From an uncultured Bacteroides sp. (GTDB taxonomy: Bacteria > Bacteroidota > Bacteroidia > Bacteroidales > Bacteroidaceae), in NCBI GenBank assembly GCA_947173895.1, contig CAMWGU010000007.1, forward strand, positions 1 through 64,000: a DNA stretch of 64,000 bases, given 5' to 3'. This document shows positions 10,887 through 19,584 of this stretch, in pieces. Under the pieces are notes generated by a model. That model saw only the letters and a program-made list of their open reading frames with translations. It made no database searches and had not been told where the DNA came from. The translations under genes and the position numbers were made by a program. Each line of letters begins with the position of its first letter. The first letter of the stretch is position 1.

Positions 10887-10988
10887 AACTAAAAAAATAA
10901 ATGAGATGATACCTGGCAGGGTATCATAATGCTTTTTTAGGGTTTCAAAGTCGGATAATCTAGTCCATTATCCGGCTTCTTTTTTTTC
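10887..10988 (+). ncRNA. Candidate cis-antisense sRNA (DonS-like arrangement) opposite the susC 5' UTR
   Basis: Plus-strand TATATTTG, then two hairpins each followed by a U-tract (ATGATACC-TGGCAG-GGTATCAT with TTTTTT; CGGATAAT-CTAGTCC-ATTATCCG with TTCTTTTTTTT). Confidence 0.45.
10952..10987 (+). terminator. Rho-independent terminator-like hairpin
   Basis: CGGATAAT(10952-10959)/ATTATCCG(10967-10974) followed by a T8 run. Confidence 0.6.
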
Positions 10989-11037
10989 ATAGGCTAACAA
11001 GTAAAAAAGTTTATAGAACATGCAAAAATCACCACTG

Positions 11038-11066
11038 CAAAATTAAGGAAAGAGAACAGAGCCAAA
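11038..11066 (-). promoter_or_regulatory. Candidate susC promoter
   Basis: Minus-strand TAATTTTG (11045-11038) with TTTG (11066-11063) 17 nt upstream. Confidence 0.4.
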
Positions 11067-11188
11067 GGTGTAGCGGGAGTGATAATAGATACAGAATGCG
11101 GAAGCAAATAAGTGAAAAAGTATACAAAAAGGAGTTAAGGTAGCATAGAAAAATATGAGGGAATAACACCGTTCGGTTGCGTCGTAAA

Positions 11189-11270
11189 ACACGTACGTAC
11201 GTGTGGGCTCACACATACGTATGTGTAGGCCTACACATACGGTCACGAAGGCTCACACGTACGTACGTGT
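11189..11270 (-). repeat. 82-bp four-unit palindrome array, copy A
   Basis: Plus strand: ACACGTACGTACGTGT-GGGCTC-ACACATACGTATGTGT-AGGCCT-ACACATACGGTCACGA-AGGCTC-ACACGTACGTACGTGT; oriented by the conserved degenerate unit TCGYGACCGTATGTGT. Confidence 0.9.
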
Positions 11271-11350
11271 TTTTAACCCTGTCTGCAGGCATGAAAATGG
11301 CCGTTTCATGTCCACCATGCAGAGGGGCGAAAAAGTAGAATCCGACGGAT

Positions 11351-14300
11351 TTAATTGTTCATAGACACCATCCCGTCCACACATTTGATCACCCCTTTTT
11401 CCATCAGCAACTGTATGGCCTGTTCGGCCACAGCGCTTACACTGGTTCCCTTTCTGGAGCCAAAGAGCAACAACGTCAGCCTTATCAGTTCTTCCATCGG
11501 TATAGATATTTGCTGCTCTACAATATAGAAAGCGGCATTCATGATTTCCGGCATGGGAATATCCGAAATCTCGCGGTTAGAATGAACGCGAAAGAAGTCG
11601 AAAGCATCAGCCTTCTTTTTGTCTTCCCAGTATATGCTTTTATCGGGAAACAAAGGATCCTTGTAATATCCGTTCTCCAAGACCTTGTCTATAAAGATTC
11701 GAAAGCGTTTCGACATTTTGGGTAAATTCCAAATACGAGACATCCGCTTATATATATAGTTGCGCAATATAGGTTGCTCTATCCGGACAATCTGCTTGAT
11801 TTGATGCTTCACCTTGATGAAAGAATTCAGAAATTGATCAAGATCACCGCCTTCTTTCAGATCCGGAAACTCGGCATAGACATAGTCTTGTTCACGATTG
11901 TTCTGTTCTACCACAGGCTCATTCTCTACTTTGAACGTTTTCAGTGAAACGGGAGGAACCGAGGAAGGAACCGGTTTGTTCTTCTTTATCTCTTCCAGCT
12001 GCTTGATAATACGTTCCACCACATTTTCTTTATGCTTGAACCAGTCCATCGACCATATACGCATGATGTTCCATTGAAGCATCTGCAACACATAAGGCTG
12101 CACAATCTCACGGTCCCGGGTAGTCTTGGTTTCATAATAGTTCTTACCGTCACACAATATTCCCAGCATATACGTATCCGGCTGTTTCGGATTGACAATA
12201 GCCAAATCGACTTTGAAACTGGAGCGTCCCACCAACGTATCCACTTGATATCCTCGTTGTGTCAGCTCCCAGGCTATCAAATTGACCAACCCACTTGGCT
12301 GCCGGTTTTGAAGCTGAACGGCAGGAACGGGAGACGTGCCACGCTCTGCAAATTCCAAGAATTTCTTCAGTCCTTCCACACCCTTCGACTGGGTACGTTT
12401 CAAGTCGATCTGTTCAGAACGCAAGGTGGAAAAGACAAGCATCTCATAACGTGCACGAGATACGGCCACATTCAAACGGCGCTCACCACCCTGATTATTC
12501 AGAGGTCCAAAATTCATGGACACCTTGCCGTTTTTATCGGGTCCGTATCCTATCGAGAAAAGAATAACGTCGCGCTCGTCACCCTGCACATTCTCCAGAT
12601 TCTTCACAAAGACAGGTTCGTTTCCCTGGAAAGCCTTTTCTTCCAGTTCGGGATATTTACCCAGTTCCTCTATCAGCATGTCTTCTATCAGATTCTGCTG
12701 CACTTGGCTGAAAGCAACCACTCCTATACTTTTTTCCGACAATTCCGGTGTCCTCAAGCGATGCTTTATTTCCTTTACAATAGCCTTAGCCTCGGCACGG
12801 TTACTGCGCGTACGCCCCTTGTCATAAGAACCGTCGATCCGAACCAGCCGCACTTTCGAAACCCTATTGTCCACCGAAGGAAAAGTATATAACTTTCCAT
12901 CATAATATTGTGAATTGCTAAAAGCGATAAGACTTTCGTGCTTGCTACGATAGTGCCAAGTCAAATGTCGGGAAGGCATGGACAACGATATACAATCATC
13001 CAAAATACTTTCCATGTCGTCCAATTCGGCTTCATCTTCGTCCACCTGCGAGGAAGAGAAGAAACTTGTGGGCGGCATCTGCTTAGGATCGCCAACCACA
13101 ACCAAAGCCTTACCACGCGCTATGGCACCTATCGCCTCACTGGTAGGCATTTGCGAAGCCTCATCGAAGATTACCAGATCAAATTTTTCTGCATTCAGGT
13201 CAATATATTGCGCCACCGATATCGGACTCATCAACATACACGGACAAAGTTTGGGCAACAAAGTGGGAATTTGATCGATAATTTTACGGATAGACATGCC
13301 GCGCCCCCCATTGGAAATATTTCTTTTCAATATTCCCATTTCGGAACAAGATGCAGCCTCCATAGTCTGTGAAGGAATATTGGTTACCAGCCTGCAATAT
13401 AGTTCTTTTTTGCTTAACTCCTGAAACTCTCTGCTCAGAGATCTATACTTGGCAATCATCTTCTCGAACAGCAACCCATTGAATAGGCGCAAAGTTACAT
13501 CACTATTGACAATACTCAGTGCCAACTGATGATAAAAACCTTTCTTATACGCCTGAGCCGCTTCAGTCCCCGTCCTATGACCATCAACAATATAACGAAT
13601 AATGAAACCATGCTCCGCTTCCAGTTCTTTCTTACGGAAACACCATTGCTCCCAATCTTTTACCAAATCGAAATGTGCCAACCATCTGTCCAAAAGCTTC
13701 GGCCACTCCGTTCCGAAGTTGCTGTCGGGCAACTGCATGCAACATATTTCACTCATTTCGTCCAGTTCCTTATTCAGCTGACTGACATCATCGGCCAATT
13801 GCCGGAATATCTTTTCGTAAGATTGCCAAAACATATTCCAATCCACACCAATCTTCTCTGCCACCCGATTAATCACTTCCATAAACGGCTGTCCCACCAT
13901 CTCTGCATACTCCGACAACTCCCGATGAATCACCGGAAGTTTCTCCAAGACGAGCGCAATGTCATCCCACTTTTCCTTGTTCCCTCTGCCCAAAATTCCG
14001 AAAAAAGACAGCAATTCAGAAGAATGTTCCTGAATCTCTTTCCTATTCTTATTATAAAGGCCGAGTTGTTCCAGCAACTGAGGTACATGCTGCTCTTTCA
14101 CATCCTTATTATAGACCTTCAGCTTTTTGAGGTAAGTACGCTTGGCTAATAATTTCGGCAAGAACCATTTGGTCTCAATTTCGTTCCATTGTTGCTGGAG
14201 GGTAAAGACATTTTCATCAAACAATTGGGGCGCATACTCTTTGTCCAACTCCATCCGTATCTGGTCACGTTCACGCCCTAGCCGGACAATATCCTTCCAT

Positions 14301-17128
14301 TCCTCTAGCAAAGTGATATTTCCGCCCAGTTCCAATAATGCTTTGTTCAGGCAGGGAATGGAACAAAGCAAACTGCTGATCCGGCCCATCCAATTCACTA
14401 CCTTTCGAGTATCGGGAATAAAAATACCCAAACAAGTAGAAAAAGACTCTCGAGCGGCCAAAATACTGTCAAGCAACCGGGCTATAGACTGAAGAGTTTT
14501 CTGCATTTTCTGACAATTCTCTATAGACGCATCGAAAGGTTCCAGTCCCTCCAACGGATGTCCATGCGGATGTCCTGTTATCAGAAAAACCGTATCCAGT
14601 TCCTGTATCTTTTCGCATACAGTGTCCAATTTGTCTTTCGTAAGAGTGCCAAACAAAGAATAATCAATTTCTATTTCATCACCAGGTATTGACAAATAAT
14701 GCGTTATGCAATCATAAAGAGACAGCCCCGACGTATGAGGATGATGCAATGCCTCCATGTAGTCCATCAACCCTTTCCTACGATCGAACAATTGTACGGA
14801 AGCACTTAAATATTTGGCAGACGGCTGAATATGGATAGCCTCTATGGCTTTCTGAAGCTGAGCAAGGAAATGAGATTTAGTAACCTTATTGGAATGAAGT
14901 TCCAAACAAAACGGATCCAATCCGATCTTGGTCAGACGATTCTGTACGACAGAAAGTGCTGCCATCTTCTCTGCAACAAACAGCACACGTTTTCCCTTAT
15001 ATAAGGCATTGGCTATCATATTAGTAATAGTCTGAGACTTACCGGTTCCCGGAGGGCCATGCAATATAAAACTTTTACCTTCTCCAGACTCAATGACAGC
15101 TTCCAATTGCGAAGAATCCACATCCACCGGAATAGAAAAACGATCAGGCATGTAATTCTTGTCCATTTCTCTGGCATCCGCTTCCGGCACAGTTTCCTGC
15201 CACAAGATGCGGTTCTCCATCAAACTAGCTATGATGGCATTTTCTTTAAGTTTGTCTGCATTGCTGTGAATGTCATTCCACATAACGAACTTATTGAACG
15301 AGAATAGTCCCAACATGGATTCTTCCACAACATTCCATCCCTTCATGTGACGGATACAAGTACGGATGATCGCAAATACTTTTTTTACATCTATCCCGTT
15401 ATCATCTTTCGGTAGTGGATTCAGAACAGACAGGTTAATATGAAACTGCTGTTTCAACAATTCCACTAACGTGATGTTCAATATGATTTCCTCGTCTCTT
15501 GAGCGTATAATGTAACCGCTTGTTCCGCCACGGCGTATGATCTCTACCGGCAATAGCAAAATGGGAGCAAAATGAGGCTTTACACTTTTGTCGGATCCAT
15601 ACCATTTCAGAACTCCCAACACCAGAAACAACGAATTGGCTCCATTCTCTTCTATGGCAGTACGCGAAGTTCGATATACAAACTTCAGCGAGTCATACAA
15701 TTCATTTTCAGTCAAATAAGAACGAATTTTCTTATTATTCCGTTCGCTGATCACTAATTCTTCCAAACTTTCTTTCCAAACCGACGAATCATACAATCCG
15801 GTATCATTAGGTTCTATTTTACTTTTGGTAGGACTAGGAAGTATCTGATAATTATCTCCCGACTGCAAATGATCTTCCAAATGATCTATTTCAAAAGAAA
15901 TGAAAGGTATAACTCTCTTTCCAAGCCTGATATTGATCAGGTTGTTTCGTAAAGAGAAGTCCAGCAACTTTCTTTCCCAGATCATTTGTTTAGTGATTTT
16001 CTCTTTGTTGTCACCCAGTTTTATCTCATACCTGTCCAGACGGTTGATTTCCGTTGTGGCATTTTCATGTTCCACCCCGTCTTGTTCCAGTTGCCATTCG
16101 CCGTTATGGTCTATATGTTGCGGTATCGGACGGATTTTACCGAGCCTGCATCTATATACATCAATGAATAATTCAAATTCACTTTCTCCTTTCAGCTGTC
16201 TTTGTGCCATGCCTACAGCCTCTTCGAACGATATGTTTTGAGAAGAGGCTACGGAAGTTGTTTCCACCAACACAATATCATTGACACCATCTGCAGTTCC
16301 TTTCAAAAGAAAAGAAACATCATCGCCCACAGTCTGGTGATAGAGGTCTTCCGTAAGCCATGCCCCTAGCAAAACATGTCCTTTCAACAAGACTAGAAGA
16401 GGATGGATGCCAATAGCTTCCAAACAAGAGGCATACAGCAGAGTCAGATCAAGACAAGTTCCCAGCTTACTGGTAAGTACATTGTCGACCATACGGACAC
16501 GCTGTCCCATGGTCTCAAAACTGGCCGGAGTGGAAGAATAAATCAAAGATTCGGAGCGTAATGCCTCATAGACCGCAGCTACTTGGGTACGTACACGGTT
16601 AGGATCCTGCGTCTGATACTCGTCCAAGGCTGAGCTGCCGGTCCATTTTTCTAAAAATTGAGAAGCCTTTATGCTTATTCTTGAAAGAATCGGATGGCTG
16701 GGAGTAACAAAAGCCGCCAAAAGTTCGGGCATGATGCCTGCTCCGGTCCACTGCTCATAGGCCATCAGTTGAATAGGAAAAGTCTGTTGATACACCTTTT
16801 CATCGGAAAAGGTAACAGTCAGATCAAAATGGGAATCCACTCCTTCTGTCAGTTCCAGTAATTTATCGCCTTCTGGCACAATCTCTAAGGTATTGATTTG
16901 CACCGTCTGCCTTTTAGGAAGGGTGTCTATAACGCACTCTGAGTGTTTAATCAACGTCCCGTCTATTGCCACTTTGATATGTTTCCAATCCACATCAGCA
17001 TTATTCGAAAGCTCGCAGAAATAGCATGAAGGCACATGGTTGTGGATCATCGCATAATTGATACATGGCAGATATTCCAAACGAACGGCACCGTCAAAAT
17101 CAGCTATAATTACATTATTATTTCCCAT
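11351..17128 (-). CDS. Multidomain DUF4011/SF1 helicase/Vsr-MTES_1575-like endonuclease/DUF3320 protein with transglutaminase-like N-terminal region; putative anti-phage protein
   Basis: 1925-aa ORF. Transglutaminase-like GTCLDLTLLYASCLEAIGIHPLLVLLKGHVLLGAW; DUF4011 RKLLDFSLRNNLINIR; Walker A GPPGTGKSQTI; Walker B VIFDEASQ; NVQGDERDVILFSIGYGPD; RRLNVAVSRAR; nuclease VDLAIVNP..LGILCDGKNYYETKTTRDRE..WNIMRIWSMDWF; C-terminal DUF3320-like region. Confidence 0.88.
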   Translation of the reverse strand: MGNNNVIIADFDGAVRLEYLPCINYAMIHNHVPSCYFCELSNNADVDWKHIKVAIDGTLIKHSECVIDTLPKRQTVQINTLEIVPEGDKLLELTEGVDSHFDLTVTFSDEKVYQQTFPIQLMAYEQWTGAGIMPELLAAFVTPSHPILSRISIKASQFLEKWTGSSALDEYQTQDPNRVRTQVAAVYEALRSESLIYSSTPASFETMGQRVRMVDNVLTSKLGTCLDLTLLYASCLEAIGIHPLLVLLKGHVLLGAWLTEDLYHQTVGDDVSFLLKGTADGVNDIVLVETTSVASSQNISFEEAVGMAQRQLKGESEFELFIDVYRCRLGKIRPIPQHIDHNGEWQLEQDGVEHENATTEINRLDRYEIKLGDNKEKITKQMIWERKLLDFSLRNNLINIRLGKRVIPFISFEIDHLEDHLQSGDNYQILPSPTKSKIEPNDTGLYDSSVWKESLEELVISERNNKKIRSYLTENELYDSLKFVYRTSRTAIEENGANSLFLVLGVLKWYGSDKSVKPHFAPILLLPVEIIRRGGTSGYIIRSRDEEIILNITLVELLKQQFHINLSVLNPLPKDDNGIDVKKVFAIIRTCIRHMKGWNVVEESMLGLFSFNKFVMWNDIHSNADKLKENAIIASLMENRILWQETVPEADAREMDKNYMPDRFSIPVDVDSSQLEAVIESGEGKSFILHGPPGTGKSQTITNMIANALYKGKRVLFVAEKMAALSVVQNRLTKIGLDPFCLELHSNKVTKSHFLAQLQKAIEAIHIQPSAKYLSASVQLFDRRKGLMDYMEALHHPHTSGLSLYDCITHYLSIPGDEIEIDYSLFGTLTKDKLDTVCEKIQELDTVFLITGHPHGHPLEGLEPFDASIENCQKMQKTLQSIARLLDSILAARESFSTCLGIFIPDTRKVVNWMGRISSLLCSIPCLNKALLELGGNITLLEEWKDIVRLGRERDQIRMELDKEYAPQLFDENVFTLQQQWNEIETKWFLPKLLAKRTYLKKLKVYNKDVKEQHVPQLLEQLGLYNKNRKEIQEHSSELLSFFGILGRGNKEKWDDIALVLEKLPVIHRELSEYAEMVGQPFMEVINRVAEKIGVDWNMFWQSYEKIFRQLADDVSQLNKELDEMSEICCMQLPDSNFGTEWPKLLDRWLAHFDLVKDWEQWCFRKKELEAEHGFIIRYIVDGHRTGTEAAQAYKKGFYHQLALSIVNSDVTLRLFNGLLFEKMIAKYRSLSREFQELSKKELYCRLVTNIPSQTMEAASCSEMGILKRNISNGGRGMSIRKIIDQIPTLLPKLCPCMLMSPISVAQYIDLNAEKFDLVIFDEASQMPTSEAIGAIARGKALVVVGDPKQMPPTSFFSSSQVDEDEAELDDMESILDDCISLSMPSRHLTWHYRSKHESLIAFSNSQYYDGKLYTFPSVDNRVSKVRLVRIDGSYDKGRTRSNRAEAKAIVKEIKHRLRTPELSEKSIGVVAFSQVQQNLIEDMLIEELGKYPELEEKAFQGNEPVFVKNLENVQGDERDVILFSIGYGPDKNGKVSMNFGPLNNQGGERRLNVAVSRARYEMLVFSTLRSEQIDLKRTQSKGVEGLKKFLEFAERGTSPVPAVQLQNRQPSGLVNLIAWELTQRGYQVDTLVGRSSFKVDLAIVNPKQPDTYMLGILCDGKNYYETKTTRDREIVQPYVLQMLQWNIMRIWSMDWFKHKENVVERIIKQLEEIKKNKPVPSSVPPVSLKTFKVENEPVVEQNNREQDYVYAEFPDLKEGGDLDQFLNSFIKVKHQIKQIVRIEQPILRNYIYKRMSRIWNLPKMSKRFRIFIDKVLENGYYKDPLFPDKSIYWEDKKKADAFDFFRVHSNREISDIPMPEIMNAAFYIVEQQISIPMEELIRLTLLLFGSRKGTSVSAVAEQAIQLLMEKGVIKCVDGMVSMNN

Positions 17129-17360
17129 TACTACTACAGAGTTTAACTGATAATAAGCTGTAAGTCCATTTTATTCATTCCTGGATTCAAAGATACAATA
17201 TATTTAGCAATATTTCATCTTTTATTGCTATTTTAGTAAATATTTCATAGTTATCGGGGTCAAAAAGAATCTCATATTCCTGTTACAAATAATGCTTCAC
17301 ACCATACCCTTTTCACGATGAATATCAATCGGAGGTATTATAAACGATGATAGCGAAATA

Positions 17361-17451
17361 ATAGTATGCGGACTACACGAATCCAATAGACAAACACCGA
17401 TTTCTTTTTAGTCCGTGTTTGTCCGCATTGTTCGTGTAGTCCGTGTACTAT
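17361..17451. repeat. Long imperfect inverted repeat with a nested inner stem
   Basis: ATAGTATGCGGACTACACGAA (17361-17381) pairs with TTCGTGTAGTCCGTGTACTAT (17431-17451) with 2 mismatches; inner GACAAACAC/GTGTTTGTC (17389-17397/17415-17423). Confidence 0.7.
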
Positions 17452-17453
17452 AT

Positions 17454-17488
17454 ATTCTGTGTTTCCTCAAAACGAAAAAACACAGAAT
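17454..17488. terminator. Hairpin at the 3' end of the M13 peptidase gene
   Basis: ATTCTGTGTTT (17454-17464)/AAACACAGAAT (17478-17488), perfect 11-bp stem. Confidence 0.4.
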
Positions 17489-17516
17489 TGACAATAGAAT
17501 ATTCTACATATTATTC

Positions 17517-19553
17517 TCACCAGATGGAAACCCGTTGTTCGGGAGCCAGATACATAGCATCGCCCTCCTCTATACCGAAGGCATCATACCATGCAGCAAT
17601 ATGAGGCAATGCCCCATTCACACGCCATCTGCCCAAAGAATGAGGGTCGGACTTTGTTTGCAAGCGAATCTGCTCGTCGCGAATATTACCGGCCCACACA
17701 CCGGCATACGACAGGAAGAAACGTTGTTCGGGAGTAAATCCGTCCTTCGCAGACAACGGAGCGTTCTTCGTTGCATTTTGGAATGCCTGAAAAGCAACCT
17801 GCAGACCGCCATGATCGGCAATGTTTTCACCCAAAGTCAAAGAGCCGTTGGCCTGAAGCCCTGGAAGCACCTGAATGCTATCAAAGAAATTCACCATCAC
17901 CTGGGCACGTTCTTCAAAACGTCTGGCATCCTCTTCTGTCCACCAGTCTTTCAAATTGCCTTCTTTGTCGAACTGACGTCCTTGGTCATCAAATCCATGG
18001 GTCATTTCGTGACCGATCACCACGCCGATTGCTCCGTAATTAAATGCATCATCGGCATTCATATCAAAGAACGGATACTGAAGAATACCGGCCGGGAAAC
18101 AAATTTCATTAGTAGTCGGATTATAATAAGCATTTACCGTCTGCGGAGTCATTCCCCATTCGTCTCTGTCGACCGGCTTGCCTGCTTTAGACAACATATA
18201 GTCCAGTTCGAATGCTGTAGCCCGTTTCACATTGGCCCAATAAGAATCTTTCTCAATATGCAGATCCGTATAATCCCGCCATTTGTCAGGATACCCCACT
18301 TTTACATAAAAAGCATTCAGTTTCTCTATAGCTTGGGCTTTTGTGCTGTCGCTCATCCATTCCAAGTTACGAATACGTTCGCCCAATGCTGTCTGCAAAT
18401 TCTTGACCAGTTGCACCATACGTTCTTTGGCTGCTGCAGGAAAATACTTTTCTACATACATCTGGCCTACCGCTTCGCCCAGCACCCCGTTCACGGTGCT
18501 TACAGCACGCTTCCAGCGAGGTTGGTTAACTTGCTTGCCCGACAATGTTTTTCCATAGAAATCAAAATTCTGTGCCACCATCTCGTCATTCAGGAAACCG
18601 GCCGCTCTGTCAATCAAACACCATTGCATATAAGCGATCTGCTTCTCCACCGGCATACTGTTGATAATCTTTTCTACCTCCTTGATTGGTTCCACCTGAG
18701 AAACGCTCAACTCGGTCACCTCTTTCATTCCAATGCCATTCAAGAAAGCATCCCAATGAATGCCCGGAATCTCTTTTTTCAATTCATCCAAAGACATTTT
18801 ATGATAATTGGCAGCAGGATTGCGCTGCTCCACCGCGCTAAAAGACACTTTGGCTATGCGAGTCTCGATGTCCATCACAGCCTCCATACTCTTCTTTGCT
18901 GCCGTTTCGTCCATACCGGCCAGTTGGAACATTTTCACTATGTGTTCCTTATATTTATTACGAATATTGACGGTTACATCATCATTGTCCAAATAATATT
19001 CTTTCTCGCCCAAGGCAATGCCTCCTTGATAAAGTTGGAACAGATTGCTTTTACTGTCCATAATATCAGCTCCTACATAGAAACTGAAGTATGGAAAGAC
19101 GCCGCTATGAGCCAACGTGGCCATCAAAGGAACAATTTCCGACTTATCTTTTACCGAAGCGATCTTATCCAAATCTGTCTGAATAGGGGTTATTCCGTCG
19201 GCATTCAGTTTCACACTATCCATAGCCAAATTATAGATATCTCCTATTTTCTGACCGATCGATCCTTGTTCATTCTGTCCGGCTGCAATCTCCACAATCA
19301 ACCCTTTCAGTTGTTCACGGTTATTCTCGGCAAGCATGTCAAACGATCCGAAACGAGCATATTCGTTCGTCAAAGGATGCTTTTTCATCCATCCACCGCA
19401 AGCATACTGATAAAAATCCGCTCCACGCATGGCCGTGGTATCCAAATTTGCCAAGTCAATTCCTGAAGTCATGACGGCTTCCTTTTTGCTGTCACATCCG
19501 GCAGCGACTGCCATAGCCAACACAGCCATGGGTAAATAATGTTTTGCTTTCAT
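17517..19553 (-). CDS. pepO: M13 (neprilysin/PepO) family zinc metallopeptidase
   Basis: 678-aa ORF; HEMTHGFDDQG zinc motif, GENIADHGGL, NAYYNP; lipoprotein signal. Confidence 0.93.
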   Translation of the reverse strand: MKAKHYLPMAVLAMAVAAGCDSKKEAVMTSGIDLANLDTTAMRGADFYQYACGGWMKKHPLTNEYARFGSFDMLAENNREQLKGLIVEIAAGQNEQGSIGQKIGDIYNLAMDSVKLNADGITPIQTDLDKIASVKDKSEIVPLMATLAHSGVFPYFSFYVGADIMDSKSNLFQLYQGGIALGEKEYYLDNDDVTVNIRNKYKEHIVKMFQLAGMDETAAKKSMEAVMDIETRIAKVSFSAVEQRNPAANYHKMSLDELKKEIPGIHWDAFLNGIGMKEVTELSVSQVEPIKEVEKIINSMPVEKQIAYMQWCLIDRAAGFLNDEMVAQNFDFYGKTLSGKQVNQPRWKRAVSTVNGVLGEAVGQMYVEKYFPAAAKERMVQLVKNLQTALGERIRNLEWMSDSTKAQAIEKLNAFYVKVGYPDKWRDYTDLHIEKDSYWANVKRATAFELDYMLSKAGKPVDRDEWGMTPQTVNAYYNPTTNEICFPAGILQYPFFDMNADDAFNYGAIGVVIGHEMTHGFDDQGRQFDKEGNLKDWWTEEDARRFEERAQVMVNFFDSIQVLPGLQANGSLTLGENIADHGGLQVAFQAFQNATKNAPLSAKDGFTPEQRFFLSYAGVWAGNIRDEQIRLQTKSDPHSLGRWRVNGALPHIAAWYDAFGIEEGDAMYLAPEQRVSIW

Positions 19554-19584
19554 TTGTTTATTATATAATAATACTGTTTTTCTC

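Noticed and set aside
11043-11246. 67-aa ORF through palindrome element copy A (likewise 21890-22090 and 57048-57317)
   Set aside because: The ORFs simply read through the repeat; translated palindromes (RTYV/HIR) are not protein-like.
17415-19466. 683-aa plus-strand ORF
   Set aside because: Exact antisense of the M13 peptidase; composition typical of an antisense open frame, no recognisable domain.
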